The notes beneath the pieces were generated by a model, which had not been told where the DNA came from, did no database searches, and was given only the letters and a program-made list of their open reading frames with translations. A stretch of DNA of 7,471 bases from Burkholderiales bacterium (GTDB lineage Bacteria > Pseudomonadota > Gammaproteobacteria > Burkholderiales > Burkholderiaceae_C): positions 1 to 7,471 of the forward strand of contig SBFU01000128.1 in assembly GCA_006227785.1 (NCBI GenBank), read 5' to 3'. The translations under genes and the position numbers were made by a program. This document shows, piece after piece, positions 1 through 5,921 of the stretch (positions are counted from its first letter, which is position 1; every line of letters starts with the position of its first letter).

Positions 1-726
1 CAAGGCATCGTCTACATCGACGAGATCGACAAGATCACGCGCAAGTCTGACAACCCCTCCATCACCCGCGACGTATCGGGTGAAGGGGTGCAACAGGCCC
101 TGCTGAAGCTGGTCGAGGGCACCATGGCCAGCGTGCCTCCACAAGGGGGGCGCAAGCACCCCAACCAGGATTTTCTGCAGGTCGACACGACCAACATCCT
201 GTTCATTTGCGGTGGCGCCTTTGCCGGTCTGGAAAAGATCATCGAGAACCGGACCGAGGCGTCGGGCATGGGGTTTGGTGCTGTGGTGCGCAGCAAGCAG
301 CAACGCAGCCTGACAGAGACCTTCCGGGACATCGAACCCGAGGACCTGATCAAGTTCGGCCTGATCCCCGAGCTGGTGGGGCGCCTTCCGGTCATTGCCA
401 GCCTGGCCGAGCTCAGCGAGGAGGCCCTGGTCGAGATCCTCACCGCGCCCAAGAACGCCGTTGTCAAGCAGTATGCCAAGCTGCTGTCCATGGAAGGCGC
501 CGAACTGGAGGTCCGCCCGGCAGCGTTGAAGGCCATTGCGCGCAAGGCGCTGGAACGAAAGACCGGTGCTCGCGGACTGAGGTCGATCCTGGAAAACGCC
601 CTGATCGACACCATGTTTGAACTGCCGGGCATGAGCAATGTCGAAAAGGTGGTGGTTGACGAGTCCACCATCGATGAGAACAAGCCACCGCTGCTGGTGT
701 ACCGCGAGGCGGCCAGACAGGCGTGA
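1..726 (+). CDS. clpX: ATP-dependent Clp protease ATP-binding subunit ClpX (3' part; 5' end outside the window)
   Basis: ClpX is the cytoplasmic AAA+ hexamer that unfolds tagged or damaged proteins and threads them into the ClpP peptidase. The reading frame is open from base 1, so 241 C-terminal residues are visible. The N-terminal zinc-binding domain, Walker A motif and GYVG pore loop lie upstream. Visible in order are Walker B (VYIDEID, fragment residues 4-10), the RKH substrate loop (51-53), the ClpP-docking loop (about 86-95), the GRLP arginine-finger region (R128) and the GARGLRS sensor-2 motif (R191). The match to E. coli ClpX is close throughout, and the frame is intact to TGA at 724-726. 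The docking tripeptide reads MGF instead of the usual IGF (268-276). lon follows after 109 bp on the same strand, the classical clpX-lon order of proteobacteria. Identification is certain; only the upstream extent is unknown. Confidence 0.98.
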   Translation, partial: QGIVYIDEIDKITRKSDNPSITRDVSGEGVQQALLKLVEGTMASVPPQGGRKHPNQDFLQVDTTNILFICGGAFAGLEKIIENRTEASGMGFGAVVRSKQQRSLTETFRDIEPEDLIKFGLIPELVGRLPVIASLAELSEEALVEILTAPKNAVVKQYAKLLSMEGAELEVRPAALKAIARKALERKTGARGLRSILENALIDTMFELPGMSNVEKVVVDESTIDENKPPLLVYREAARQA

Positions 727-784
727 CGGACGCCATGGACGGCCGTTCCTGCCGTTGAGATACCGAGAAGAGCCGGTGTGGTCG

Positions 785-812
785 ATTGAAAATCTGCCCG
801 CCGGACCCATCT
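785..812 (+). promoter_or_regulatory. Candidate sigma-32 (heat-shock) promoter of lon
   Basis: The clpX-lon gap contains ATTGAAA (785-791), six of seven bases of the sigma-32 -35 consensus CTTGAAA. It is followed 14 bp later by CCCATCT (806-812), which matches the -10 core CCCATNT. A start site at about 818-820 would leave a short leader carrying the GAGG ribosome site (825-828), 7 nt before the lon ATG. lon is a known heat-shock regulon member in E. coli, which supports the reading. The assignment is motif-based; lon may also be read through from clpX. Confidence 0.6.
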
Positions 813-835
813 GCCCATTTTTCCGAGGTTGAGCC

Positions 836-3265
836 ATGTCCGGTCATCCCCCCCTGCCCAGTACCCTGGTGGACCTGCCCCTTCTGCCCTTGCGCGATGT
901 GGTGGTTTTCCCCCACATGGTGATTCCCCTGTTCGTCGGCCGCCCCAAGAGCATCAAGGCGCTGGAGGCCGCCATGGAGGCCGAACGCCGCATCATGCTG
1001 GTCGCCCAGAAGGCGGCAGCCAAGGACGAACCCTCGACCAAGGACATGTTCGAGATGGGTTGCGTGGCCACCATCCTCCAGATGCTCAAGCTGCCCGACG
1101 GAACCGTGAAGGTGCTGGTGGAAGGTCTGCAACGCGCCAAGGTGCTGGACATCCGGGAGAGCGACACGCACTTCGTCGCCAGCGTCACACCGTCCGATCC
1201 GGCCGCCGAGAGGGCCCAAACCCAGGCCAACGAGCTGGAGGCGCTGCGCCGCGCGGTCATGCAGCAGTTTGACCAGTACGTCAAACTCAACAAGAAGATT
1301 CCCGCTGAAATCCTGACCTCCATCACCAGCATCGACGATGCGGGTCGTCTGGCCGACACCATCGCGGCCCACCTGCCGCTCAAGCTCGAGTCCAAGCAGG
1401 TGGTGCTGGACCTGGACCCGGTGAACAAACGGCTGGAGAACCTGTTCGAGCAGCTTGAGCGTGAGGTTGACATCCTCAACGTCGACAAGCGCATACGGGG
1501 CCGCGTGAAGCGGCAGATGGAGAAGAACCAGCGCGACTTCTACCTCAACGAGCAGGTCAAGGCGATCCAGAAAGAGCTGGGCGAGGGTGAAGAGGGCGCG
1601 GACATCGAGGAAATCGAGAAGAAGATCAAGGCGGCGCGCATGCCGGCTGAAGCCCGCAAGAAGGCCGAAGCCGAGTTCAAGAAACTCAAGCTGATGTCGC
1701 CCATGTCGGCCGAGGCCACCGTGGTGCGCAACTACATCGATGCTCTGGTCGGCTTGCCCTGGAGCAAAAAGACCAAGATCCGGCACGACCTGGCGCACGC
1801 AGAGGGCGTGCTCAATGAAGACCACTACGGACTGGAGAAGGTCAAGGACCGCATCCTCGAGTACCTCGCGGTCCAGCAGCGCGTCGACAAGGTCAAGGCA
1901 CCCATCCTCTGTCTGGTGGGCCCCCCGGGCGTGGGCAAGACGTCGCTGGGCCAATCGATCGCCAAGGCCACCGGACGCAAGTACGTGCGCATGGCCCTGG
2001 GCGGCATGCGCGATGAAGCCGAAATCCGCGGACACCGCCGCACTTACATCGGCGCCATGCCGGGCAAGGTGTTGCAGAGCCTGAACAAGGTGGGCACCCG
2101 CAATCCGCTGTTCCTGCTGGACGAGATCGACAAGCTGGGCACCGACTTCCGGGGCGATCCCTCTTCGGCCTTGCTGGAGGTGCTGGACCCCGAGCAGAAC
2201 CACACCTTCGCCGACCACTACGTCGAGGTCGACTTCGACCTGTCGGATGTGATGTTCGTGGCCACATCCAACTCCATGAACATTCCGCCGGCTCTGCTGG
2301 ACCGGATGGAAGTGATCCGTCTGTCCGGTTACACCGAGGACGAGAAGACCAATATCGCCGTGCGCTACCTGCTGCCCAAGCAGCTCAAGAACAACGGGAT
2401 CAAGGACGGTGAGATGGAGGTGACCGAGGACGCCGTCCGGGACATCGTGCGCTATTACACCCGTGAAGCTGGTGTCCGTTCACTTGAACGAGAGCTCTCC
2501 AAGATCTGTCGCAAGGTGGTCAAGGGTCTGCTGCTCAAGAAGTACCAGCCGACCGTGGTGGTGACCGCAGACAACCTGCCGGATTTTCTCGGTGTGAGGA
2601 AGTACACCTACGGCCGCGCAGAGGCCCAGAACCAGGTGGGCCAGGTGGTCGGTCTGGCCTGGACCGAAGTGGGTGGCGACCTGCTCACCATCGAGGTGGC
2701 CATCATGCCGGGCAAGGGCGCCATCACGCGCACAGGCTCGCTGGGCGACGTGATGAAGGAGTCGGTGGAGGCTGCCCGTACCGTGGTGCGCAGCCGTGCG
2801 CGGGTGCTGGGCATCAAGGATGAAATGTTCGACAAGCGCGACATCCACATCCATGTGCCCGATGGCGCCACGCCCAAGGATGGTCCGAGTGCAGGCATTG
2901 CCATGACGACGGCCCTGGTGTCCTCGCTGACCGGTATTCCGGTCCGTGCCGATGTCGCCATGACCGGCGAAATCACCTTGCGCGGCGAGGTGACCGCCAT
3001 CGGCGGGTTGAAGGAAAAGCTGCTGGCCGCGCTGCGCGGTGGCATCAAGACCGTGGTCATTCCAGAGGAAAACGTCAAGGACCTCGCCGAGATTCCCGAC
3101 AACGTCAAGCAGGGTCTGGAGATCAAGCCGGTCAAGTGGATCGATAAGGTGCTTGAGATCGCGCTGGAGCGAAAACCTGTCCCCTTGACCGACGAAGAGG
3201 TGGCCGCGCAGGTCGCGGCCTCGGTGGCGGCGGCTGCCCAGGGCAGCGACGCCGTCAAGCACTGA
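836..3265 (+). CDS. lon: ATP-dependent protease La (Lon)
   Basis: Lon is a soluble homohexameric AAA+ serine protease that degrades misfolded and short-lived regulatory proteins, with ATPase and peptidase in one chain. The product is 809 residues (E. coli Lon has 784). Visible in order are the N-terminal LON substrate-binding domain (about 12-205), a charged helical linker (about 205-305), the AAA+ module with Walker A GPPGVGKT (362-369, K368) and Walker B LLDEID (427-432), and the C-terminal protease domain. The catalytic serine is in PKDGPSAG (S685) and the partner lysine in GGLKEK (K728); their 43-residue spacing equals that of E. coli S679/K722. The extra length is mostly an Ala-rich tail after about residue 785. 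ATG 836 is chosen for the GAGG site 7 nt upstream and the typical N-terminus. Downstream lies a tRNA cluster rather than hupB, the usual neighbour in enterobacteria. All key residues are present and there is no frameshift. Confidence 0.99.
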   Translation: MSGHPPLPSTLVDLPLLPLRDVVVFPHMVIPLFVGRPKSIKALEAAMEAERRIMLVAQKAAAKDEPSTKDMFEMGCVATILQMLKLPDGTVKVLVEGLQRAKVLDIRESDTHFVASVTPSDPAAERAQTQANELEALRRAVMQQFDQYVKLNKKIPAEILTSITSIDDAGRLADTIAAHLPLKLESKQVVLDLDPVNKRLENLFEQLEREVDILNVDKRIRGRVKRQMEKNQRDFYLNEQVKAIQKELGEGEEGADIEEIEKKIKAARMPAEARKKAEAEFKKLKLMSPMSAEATVVRNYIDALVGLPWSKKTKIRHDLAHAEGVLNEDHYGLEKVKDRILEYLAVQQRVDKVKAPILCLVGPPGVGKTSLGQSIAKATGRKYVRMALGGMRDEAEIRGHRRTYIGAMPGKVLQSLNKVGTRNPLFLLDEIDKLGTDFRGDPSSALLEVLDPEQNHTFADHYVEVDFDLSDVMFVATSNSMNIPPALLDRMEVIRLSGYTEDEKTNIAVRYLLPKQLKNNGIKDGEMEVTEDAVRDIVRYYTREAGVRSLERELSKICRKVVKGLLLKKYQPTVVVTADNLPDFLGVRKYTYGRAEAQNQVGQVVGLAWTEVGGDLLTIEVAIMPGKGAITRTGSLGDVMKESVEAARTVVRSRARVLGIKDEMFDKRDIHIHVPDGATPKDGPSAGIAMTTALVSSLTGIPVRADVAMTGEITLRGEVTAIGGLKEKLLAALRGGIKTVVIPEENVKDLAEIPDNVKQGLEIKPVKWIDKVLEIALERKPVPLTDEEVAAQVAASVAAAAQGSDAVKH

Positions 3266-3290
3266 GGCGGGTGTTGCAGCGGGTGGCGGT

Positions 3291-3311
3291 GGTGTGGCTG
3301 CGGCCCACACC
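3291..3311 (+). other. Hairpin just downstream of lon, without a U-tract
   Basis: A perfect 7-bp inverted repeat, GGTGTGG (3291-3297) and CCACACC (3305-3311), encloses a 7-nt loop and starts 25 bp after the lon stop. It is followed by GTGCACCC and then an A-run (3320-3326), not a T-run, so it is not a canonical intrinsic terminator on the plus strand. It may protect the 3' end of lon mRNA or assist termination; this is inference. Confidence 0.4.
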
Positions 3312-3319
3312 GTGCACCC

Positions 3320-3367
3320 AAAAAAATTGAGAGTCTCTTGAAGGAGACCCCAAAAACACGCTATAAT
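3320..3367 (+). promoter_or_regulatory. Sigma-70 promoter of the tRNA cluster, with UP-like A-tract
   Basis: A perfect TATAAT -10 box (3362-3367) is preceded at 18 bp by TTGAAG (3338-3343), four of six bases of the -35 consensus. An A-run with following TTs (3320-3328) falls at about -55 to -47, where UP elements of stable-RNA promoters bind the alpha subunit. The expected start site is about 3374, giving a leader of roughly 30 nt before tRNA-Gly at 3405. The -35 hexamer is exactly flanked by the inverted repeat GTCTC (3333-3337) and GAGAC (3344-3348), a possible operator or a coincidence. This is the best vegetative promoter seen in the window. Confidence 0.8.
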
Positions 3368-3404
3368 TTCAGCTTCTGACGAACACCACAGTTCTGAAGA
3401 CAAT

Positions 3405-3480
3405 GCGGGAATAGCTCAGTTGGTAGAGCGCAACCTTGCCAAGGTTGAGGTCGCGAGTTCGAACCTCGTTTCCCGCTCCA
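3405..3480 (+). tRNA. tRNA-Gly(GCC)
   Basis: A full 76-nt cloverleaf: acceptor stem GCGGGAA pairs with TTCCCGC (3470-3476), the D arm is GCTC/GAGC, and the anticodon stem CAACC/GGTTG holds loop TTGCCAA with anticodon GCC (3438-3440). The T arm has the TTCGAAC loop and one G-U pair at its base. The discriminator is T and CCA is encoded (3478-3480). It decodes GGC and GGU. It is first in a Gly-Cys-Leu cluster and lies directly downstream of the strong promoter. Confidence 0.98.
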
Positions 3481-3485
3481 GATTC

Positions 3486-3513
3486 AAAAAGGGAAGCACA
3501 GCTTCCCTTTTTT
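3486..3513 (+). terminator. Intrinsic terminator after tRNA-Gly
   Basis: GGGAAGC (3491-3497) pairs perfectly with GCTTCCC (3501-3507) across an ACA loop. The stem is extended by five A-T pairs (A-run 3486-3490) and ends in six T residues (3508-3513). This is a textbook Rho-independent terminator only 5 bp after the tRNA-Gly CCA. Because of the A-run it could also work on the minus strand. It lies between two tRNA genes of the same cluster, so it should reduce transcription into tRNA-Cys. Confidence 0.85.
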
Positions 3514-3542
3514 GTCGGTGACCACTGTTTTGGTGGTGCCAT

Positions 3543-3616
3543 GGCGCGATAGCAAAGCGGTTATGCAACGGATTGCAAATCCGTCTAGCCCGGTTCGACT
3601 CCGGGTCGCGCCTCCA
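3543..3616 (+). tRNA. tRNA-Cys(GCA)
   Basis: A 74-nt cloverleaf: acceptor GGCGCGA pairs with TCGCGCC (3606-3612), and anticodon stem ACGGA/TCCGT encloses loop TTGCAAA with anticodon GCA (3575-3577). The T loop is TTCGACT within CCGG/CCGG pairs, the discriminator is T (typical for tRNA-Cys), and CCA is encoded (3614-3616). Only 29 bp separate it from the terminator after tRNA-Gly. That gap contains a 5-bp hairpin (ACCAC 3521-3525, GTGGT 3533-3537) but no convincing promoter, so expression probably depends on readthrough from the Gly promoter. Confidence 0.98.
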
Positions 3617-3625
3617 GCCTGTGCA

Positions 3626-3657
3626 CCCCGCCTGCGCCAGCCGCAGGCGGGGTTTTT
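3626..3657 (+). terminator. Intrinsic terminator after tRNA-Cys
   Basis: An 11-bp perfect GC-rich stem pairs CCCCGCCTGCG (3626-3636) with CGCAGGCGGGG (3642-3652) around a 5-nt loop (CCAGC), followed at once by five T residues (3653-3657). It begins 10 bp after the CCA end of tRNA-Cys. This is a strong Rho-independent terminator, isolating tRNA-Leu from the upstream tRNAs unless bypassed. Confidence 0.88.
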
Positions 3658-3677
3658 CATGTCCAGATCGTGTGCCG

Positions 3678-3705
3678 TTGGGTGGGCGCTTCGAACTGCG
3701 ACAAT
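3678..3705 (+). promoter_or_regulatory. Weak candidate promoter for tRNA-Leu
   Basis: In the 58 bp between the preceding terminator and tRNA-Leu, GACAAT (3700-3705, four of six -10 bases) sits 16 bp after TTGGGT (3678-3683, three of six -35 bases). A start at about 3711 would give a leader of only a few nucleotides. The spacing and location fit, but the boxes are poor. It is listed because the strong terminator upstream implies that tRNA-Leu needs its own promoter. Confidence 0.3.
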
Positions 3706-3715
3706 CGATGCCCCT

Positions 3716-3804
3716 GCCTCGATGGTGAAATTGGTAGACACAGCGGACTTAAAATCCGCCGCCCCTCACCGGGCGTACCGGTTCGATTCCGGTTCGAGGC
3801 ACCA
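3716..3804 (+). tRNA. tRNA-Leu(TAA)
   Basis: An 89-nt class II tRNA with a long variable arm: acceptor GCCTCGA pairs with TCGAGGC (3794-3800). Anticodon stem GCGGA/TCCGC encloses loop CTTAAAA with anticodon TAA (3750-3752). A GC-rich variable arm follows, the T loop is TTCGATT, the discriminator is A, and CCA is encoded (3802-3804). It reads the rare-in-GC-rich-genomes codons UUA and UUG. It is third in the Gly-Cys-Leu order known from the E. coli glyW-cysT-leuZ operon. No clear terminator follows; the next gene starts 43 bp later. Confidence 0.98.
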
Positions 3805-3847
3805 GGCCGCTGGAATTTTTCCCTTTTCACCGGTACAGTGAGTTGCC

Positions 3848-4471
3848 ATGACACGATACAACGCCCCCTTCGAGATCCACGTGCACGGCGATGTGCCGCT
3901 GCGCGAAGATGTCGGCTATGAACAGATCCAGGAGGCGCTGCGCCCGCTGTGGCAGTACGCGGGGGCCCGTTCTCTCGCGGCGGCTGCAGAGAGCGCTTAC
4001 GAGGACGAGCCGGGCATCCGCTTTGATGCGCCTTCACGCCAGTTGCAGATCTGCTGGACGGTGCCCGGGGGAGAAGAATTCCGGCAGGTCATCGAAGAGG
4101 CCTGTATGGCCCTCAATGACATCGCCGCTGCCGGCGCGCCGCTGGAGGTGTCGTTCTACGACACCGAGTTCGACGAAGAAGACGAGTCCGCCGAAGGCGA
4201 GGCCAGGGACGACTTCATGATGTGTTTCGTTGGCCCGACGCCGGCCGCCATCATGCAGGTCCAGAGAGACCTGCTGGTGCAGGATGTGGTCCATGTGATG
4301 GAGCGCCATTTCGATGGCTCGGAGCTGTCTGAGGTGGTTGCCGCCATCGACCGTTTGTTCAGCCAGCGCTTCGACGCGCTGGTCAACTCGATGCAGCTGG
4401 GCAAACCACCGCGGGGCCACGGCGGTTCATCCGGTCACGGTGGGCCGCGCAAACCGCGCCACCTTCACTGA
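3848..4471 (+). CDS. Conserved-looking hypothetical protein, acidic, with a His/Gly-rich tail
   Basis: I do not recognise a function. The product is 207 residues, predicted soluble, with no signal peptide or membrane segment. The N-terminal part (about 1-100) alternates strands and amphipathic helices (for example 24-50 and 76-93) and contains W35 and W70. A very acidic stretch follows (105-122, rich in D and E), then a second alpha/beta segment (123-182). The end is a basic low-complexity tail (185-207) with two GHGG repeats and a final HLH, which could bind metal or be disordered. ATG 3848 is taken as start; the upstream GTGAG (3838-3842) is only a weak ribosome site. It lies 43 bp after tRNA-Leu with no clear terminator between, so cotranscription is possible. 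Codon use matches the neighbouring housekeeping genes. Coding status is well supported by length and GC-rich third positions; the role is unknown. Confidence 0.85.
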   Translation: MTRYNAPFEIHVHGDVPLREDVGYEQIQEALRPLWQYAGARSLAAAAESAYEDEPGIRFDAPSRQLQICWTVPGGEEFRQVIEEACMALNDIAAAGAPLEVSFYDTEFDEEDESAEGEARDDFMMCFVGPTPAAIMQVQRDLLVQDVVHVMERHFDGSELSEVVAAIDRLFSQRFDALVNSMQLGKPPRGHGGSSGHGGPRKPRHLH

Positions 4472-4483
4472 AGCAGCGGCTCC

Positions 4484-4520
4484 AGCCGGGTGCCCATGGG
4501 CCCCCGGTTGCCGACCGGCT
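4484..4520. other. Nested inverted repeats between convergent genes (possible two-way terminator)
   Basis: The 48-bp gap between the convergent hypothetical and DUF4332 genes is filled by GC-rich dyads. AGCCGG (4484-4489) pairs with CCGGCT (4515-4520). Alternatively CCGGG (4486-4490) pairs with CCCGG (4503-4507), with the palindrome GCCCATGGGC inside. There are no T-runs on either side, so any terminator role would be non-canonical. Position between convergent stops is the main argument. Confidence 0.35.
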
Positions 4521-4930
4521 CAGTAGCTGAGCATCCTGGGCAGGCCCTTCGCCTCAGCCACCCATCGCACCACCTCGGCTTCGGTCGGTGTGCGGCGCAC
4601 CAGTTTCTTCTGTGTGTTGATGTCCGTCATCGCGCGAGCCAGATTGTCGGCACGCCGGCGCGCAAGCTCGGGCACCGTATCGACGCCAGCGGCTTCCAGC
4701 AGTTCGGCGTATTCCGACCCGACACCGTTGATGCGGTACAGGTCGACCATGTTGGCAAACTTCAGCACCTGCTTGTAGGTCAGGCCGCTTTCCTTGGCCA
4801 GCGACTTCCGCTGCGCCGGTGTCTTGCAGCGGGCCAGCAGGCTGTCGGTGTCCTTGATACCTGCAGCGCGCAGCTTGTCCCCGATGGCGGGACCGATGCC
4901 CTCCACATCCTCGATCTTCTTGTTGGCCAT
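4520..4930 (-). CDS. Helix-hairpin-helix protein of the DUF4332 type
   Basis: The product is 136 residues, small, soluble and basic-to-neutral. Two helix-hairpin-helix-like repeats are visible: residues 6-22 (VEGIGPAIGDKLRAAGI core) and about 66-90 (INGVGSEYAELLEAAGV core). The GIG/GVG turns contact the DNA backbone in this fold. This tandem architecture fits DUF4332, whose members are proposed DNA-binding or scaffold proteins without an established role. The frame is open further upstream to an ATG at 5041, but ATG 4930 is preferred. It has a good AAAGGA site 7 nt before it, and the family-like sequence begins at MANKK. The 37 residues upstream look unlike protein. It lies 178 bp downstream of murI on the same strand and converges with the hypothetical gene. 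Family assignment is by recognition of motifs, not a search. Confidence 0.85.
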   Translation of the reverse strand: MANKKIEDVEGIGPAIGDKLRAAGIKDTDSLLARCKTPAQRKSLAKESGLTYKQVLKFANMVDLYRINGVGSEYAELLEAAGVDTVPELARRRADNLARAMTDINTQKKLVRRTPTEAEVVRWVAEAKGLPRMLSY

Positions 4931-4937
4931 GCGTATG

Positions 4938-4943
4938 TCCTTT
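4938..4943 (-). promoter_or_regulatory. Ribosome binding site that fixes the DUF4332 start
   Basis: On the minus strand AAAGGA (4943-4938) stands 7 nt before ATG 4930. The upstream in-frame ATG at 5041 has no comparable site, so this decides the start. Confidence 0.7.
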
Positions 4944-4981
4944 CGTGGGTGATGGCAGGTTTGCCGAAGCGTTCTTGCATC

Positions 4982-5010
4982 AATGTACTGAAAAGGGATT
5001 GTTTTGACCA
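4982..5010 (-). promoter_or_regulatory. Candidate sigma-70 promoter for the DUF4332 gene
   Basis: On the minus strand TGGTCA (5010-5005) and TACATT (4987-4982), each matching four of six consensus bases, are separated by exactly 17 bp. A start near 4975 would give a leader of about 45 nt. The surrounding bases (4975-5005) are markedly more AT-rich than the flanking genes, as expected of a promoter. Cotranscription with murI is the alternative, since I see no clear terminator after murI. Confidence 0.4.
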
Positions 5011-5108
5011 TGGTCGGGCGCCAGACTGTGGAGCCTGTCACACACGCGGCGCTGTTTGTGGACCCGGCGCGTCAGGGAGCCGGTCTGAAGCCGCTGGCGG
5101 CCGGGGGG

Positions 5109-5921
5109 TCAGATCGGCAGGACCCGCACCTGTGCATCAGGGGTGATCCAGCGCCGTGCGGCGCGGGCAAGGTTGAACGCATGACCTGTGTCCAGCCATT
5201 CGACCGGGGCAGTGCGAGGCGACACGACGGGGCCGGGCGCCGGCAGACCCAGGACGTTGCGGGTCTGACGGGCCACGGCTTCGGCCGGATCGATCAGATG
5301 CACCCCCGGCCCACAGAGCCCCTCCAGCTGGGGCCGCGCAAAGGGGTAGTGGGTGCAACCGAGCACCAACTGGTCAATCGGTGCCGATCCGGGCGATTGT
5401 TGCCCCAGCGAACGCCAACCCACTTCGCAGAGCCTCTGGATCTGGGGCAGGTCGTCTTGTTCGATGGCGTCGGCCAGCCCTTCACACGCCTGGCTGGTGA
5501 AGCGCACGTGCGGATAGGCGGCCTCCATGCGGGCGAGCAGGCCGGCGTAGCGTGGGCTGGTCAGGGTGCCGCGGGTGGCCAGCACACCCACATGGCCTGT
5601 GCGTGTGGACTGCGCTGCCGGCCGCAGGGCTGGCTCCACCCCGACCACGGGCAGCCGGTCGTGGCGGGCGCGCAAAGCGTCGATGGCACCCGCCGTGGCG
5701 GTGTTGCAGGCCACGACCATGGCATCCAGTTCAGACGCATCGATCAAGGCCTGGGTGATGCCCAGGGCCCGCGCGATGATCGTGTCGGCGCTGTGTCCGC
5801 CGTAAGGCGCAAAGGCGCCGTCGGCGACATAGACGAATTGGACCTCGGGCAGCTCGTCCAGCAAGGCCCGAAGCACACTCAGGCCACCGACGCCACTGTC
5901 CCAGACGCCGACACGCTTCAA
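5109..5921 (-). CDS. murI: Glutamate racemase MurI
   Basis: MurI is the cytoplasmic, cofactor-independent enzyme that interconverts L- and D-glutamate, supplying D-glutamate for peptidoglycan. The 270-residue product has the usual length. Visible are the N-terminal DSGVGGLSV (8-16, catalytic D8), the PYG substrate motif (39-41), the first catalytic cysteine in ACNTAT (C72), GVEPAL (94-99), and the second cysteine with its histidine in LGCTHYPF (C189, H191). These are the two cysteines of the two-base mechanism. The start is TTG 5921: upstream in this frame no ATG, GTG, TTG or CTG occurs before the stop at 5951-5949, and D8 must be kept. TTG shares the bases TTGA with the TGA stop of the upstream fumarase (4-nt overlap), and a GGTGA site lies 7 nt upstream inside the fumarase gene. 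Translational coupling is therefore likely. Confidence 0.97.
   Translation of the reverse strand: MKRVGVWDSGVGGLSVLRALLDELPEVQFVYVADGAFAPYGGHSADTIIARALGITQALIDASELDAMVVACNTATAGAIDALRARHDRLPVVGVEPALRPAAQSTRTGHVGVLATRGTLTSPRYAGLLARMEAAYPHVRFTSQACEGLADAIEQDDLPQIQRLCEVGWRSLGQQSPGSAPIDQLVLGCTHYPFARPQLEGLCGPGVHLIDPAEAVARQTRNVLGLPAPGPVVSPRTAPVEWLDTGHAFNLARAARRWITPDAQVRVLPI

Noticed and set aside
739..755. Hairpin ACGGC/GCCGT in the clpX-lon gap as a clpX terminator
   Set aside because: The stem has only 5 bp and a 7-nt loop, with no T-run after it; it is too weak to call.
464..2218. A 584-codon open frame on the minus strand, antisense to clpX and lon
   Set aside because: It lies opposite intact, fully recognisable ClpX and Lon, and its translation is repetitive in L, H, Q, V and G as expected of a shadow of GC-rich codons. 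It has no domain or ribosome site that I recognise.
2480..3403. A 307-codon minus-strand open frame opposite the end of lon and the tRNA promoter
   Set aside because: Most of it is a mirror of lon protease-domain codons, and its start sits just beside tRNA-Gly. There is no protein-like motif, so it is treated as a chance open frame.
3512..3841. Short open frames across tRNA-Cys and tRNA-Leu on both strands
   Set aside because: They run through well-formed tRNA cloverleaves and a terminator and have no independent support.
4931..5041. N-terminal extension of the DUF4332 protein to the ATG at 5041
   Set aside because: The extra 37 residues are not protein-like, there is no ribosome site at 5041, and a good AAAGGA site stands before ATG 4930. 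The stretch also holds a plausible promoter.
5090..5102. GC-rich GCCG/CGGC hairpin just after murI as its terminator
   Set aside because: A 4-bp stem without a U-tract on the minus strand is expected by chance in such GC-rich sequence.
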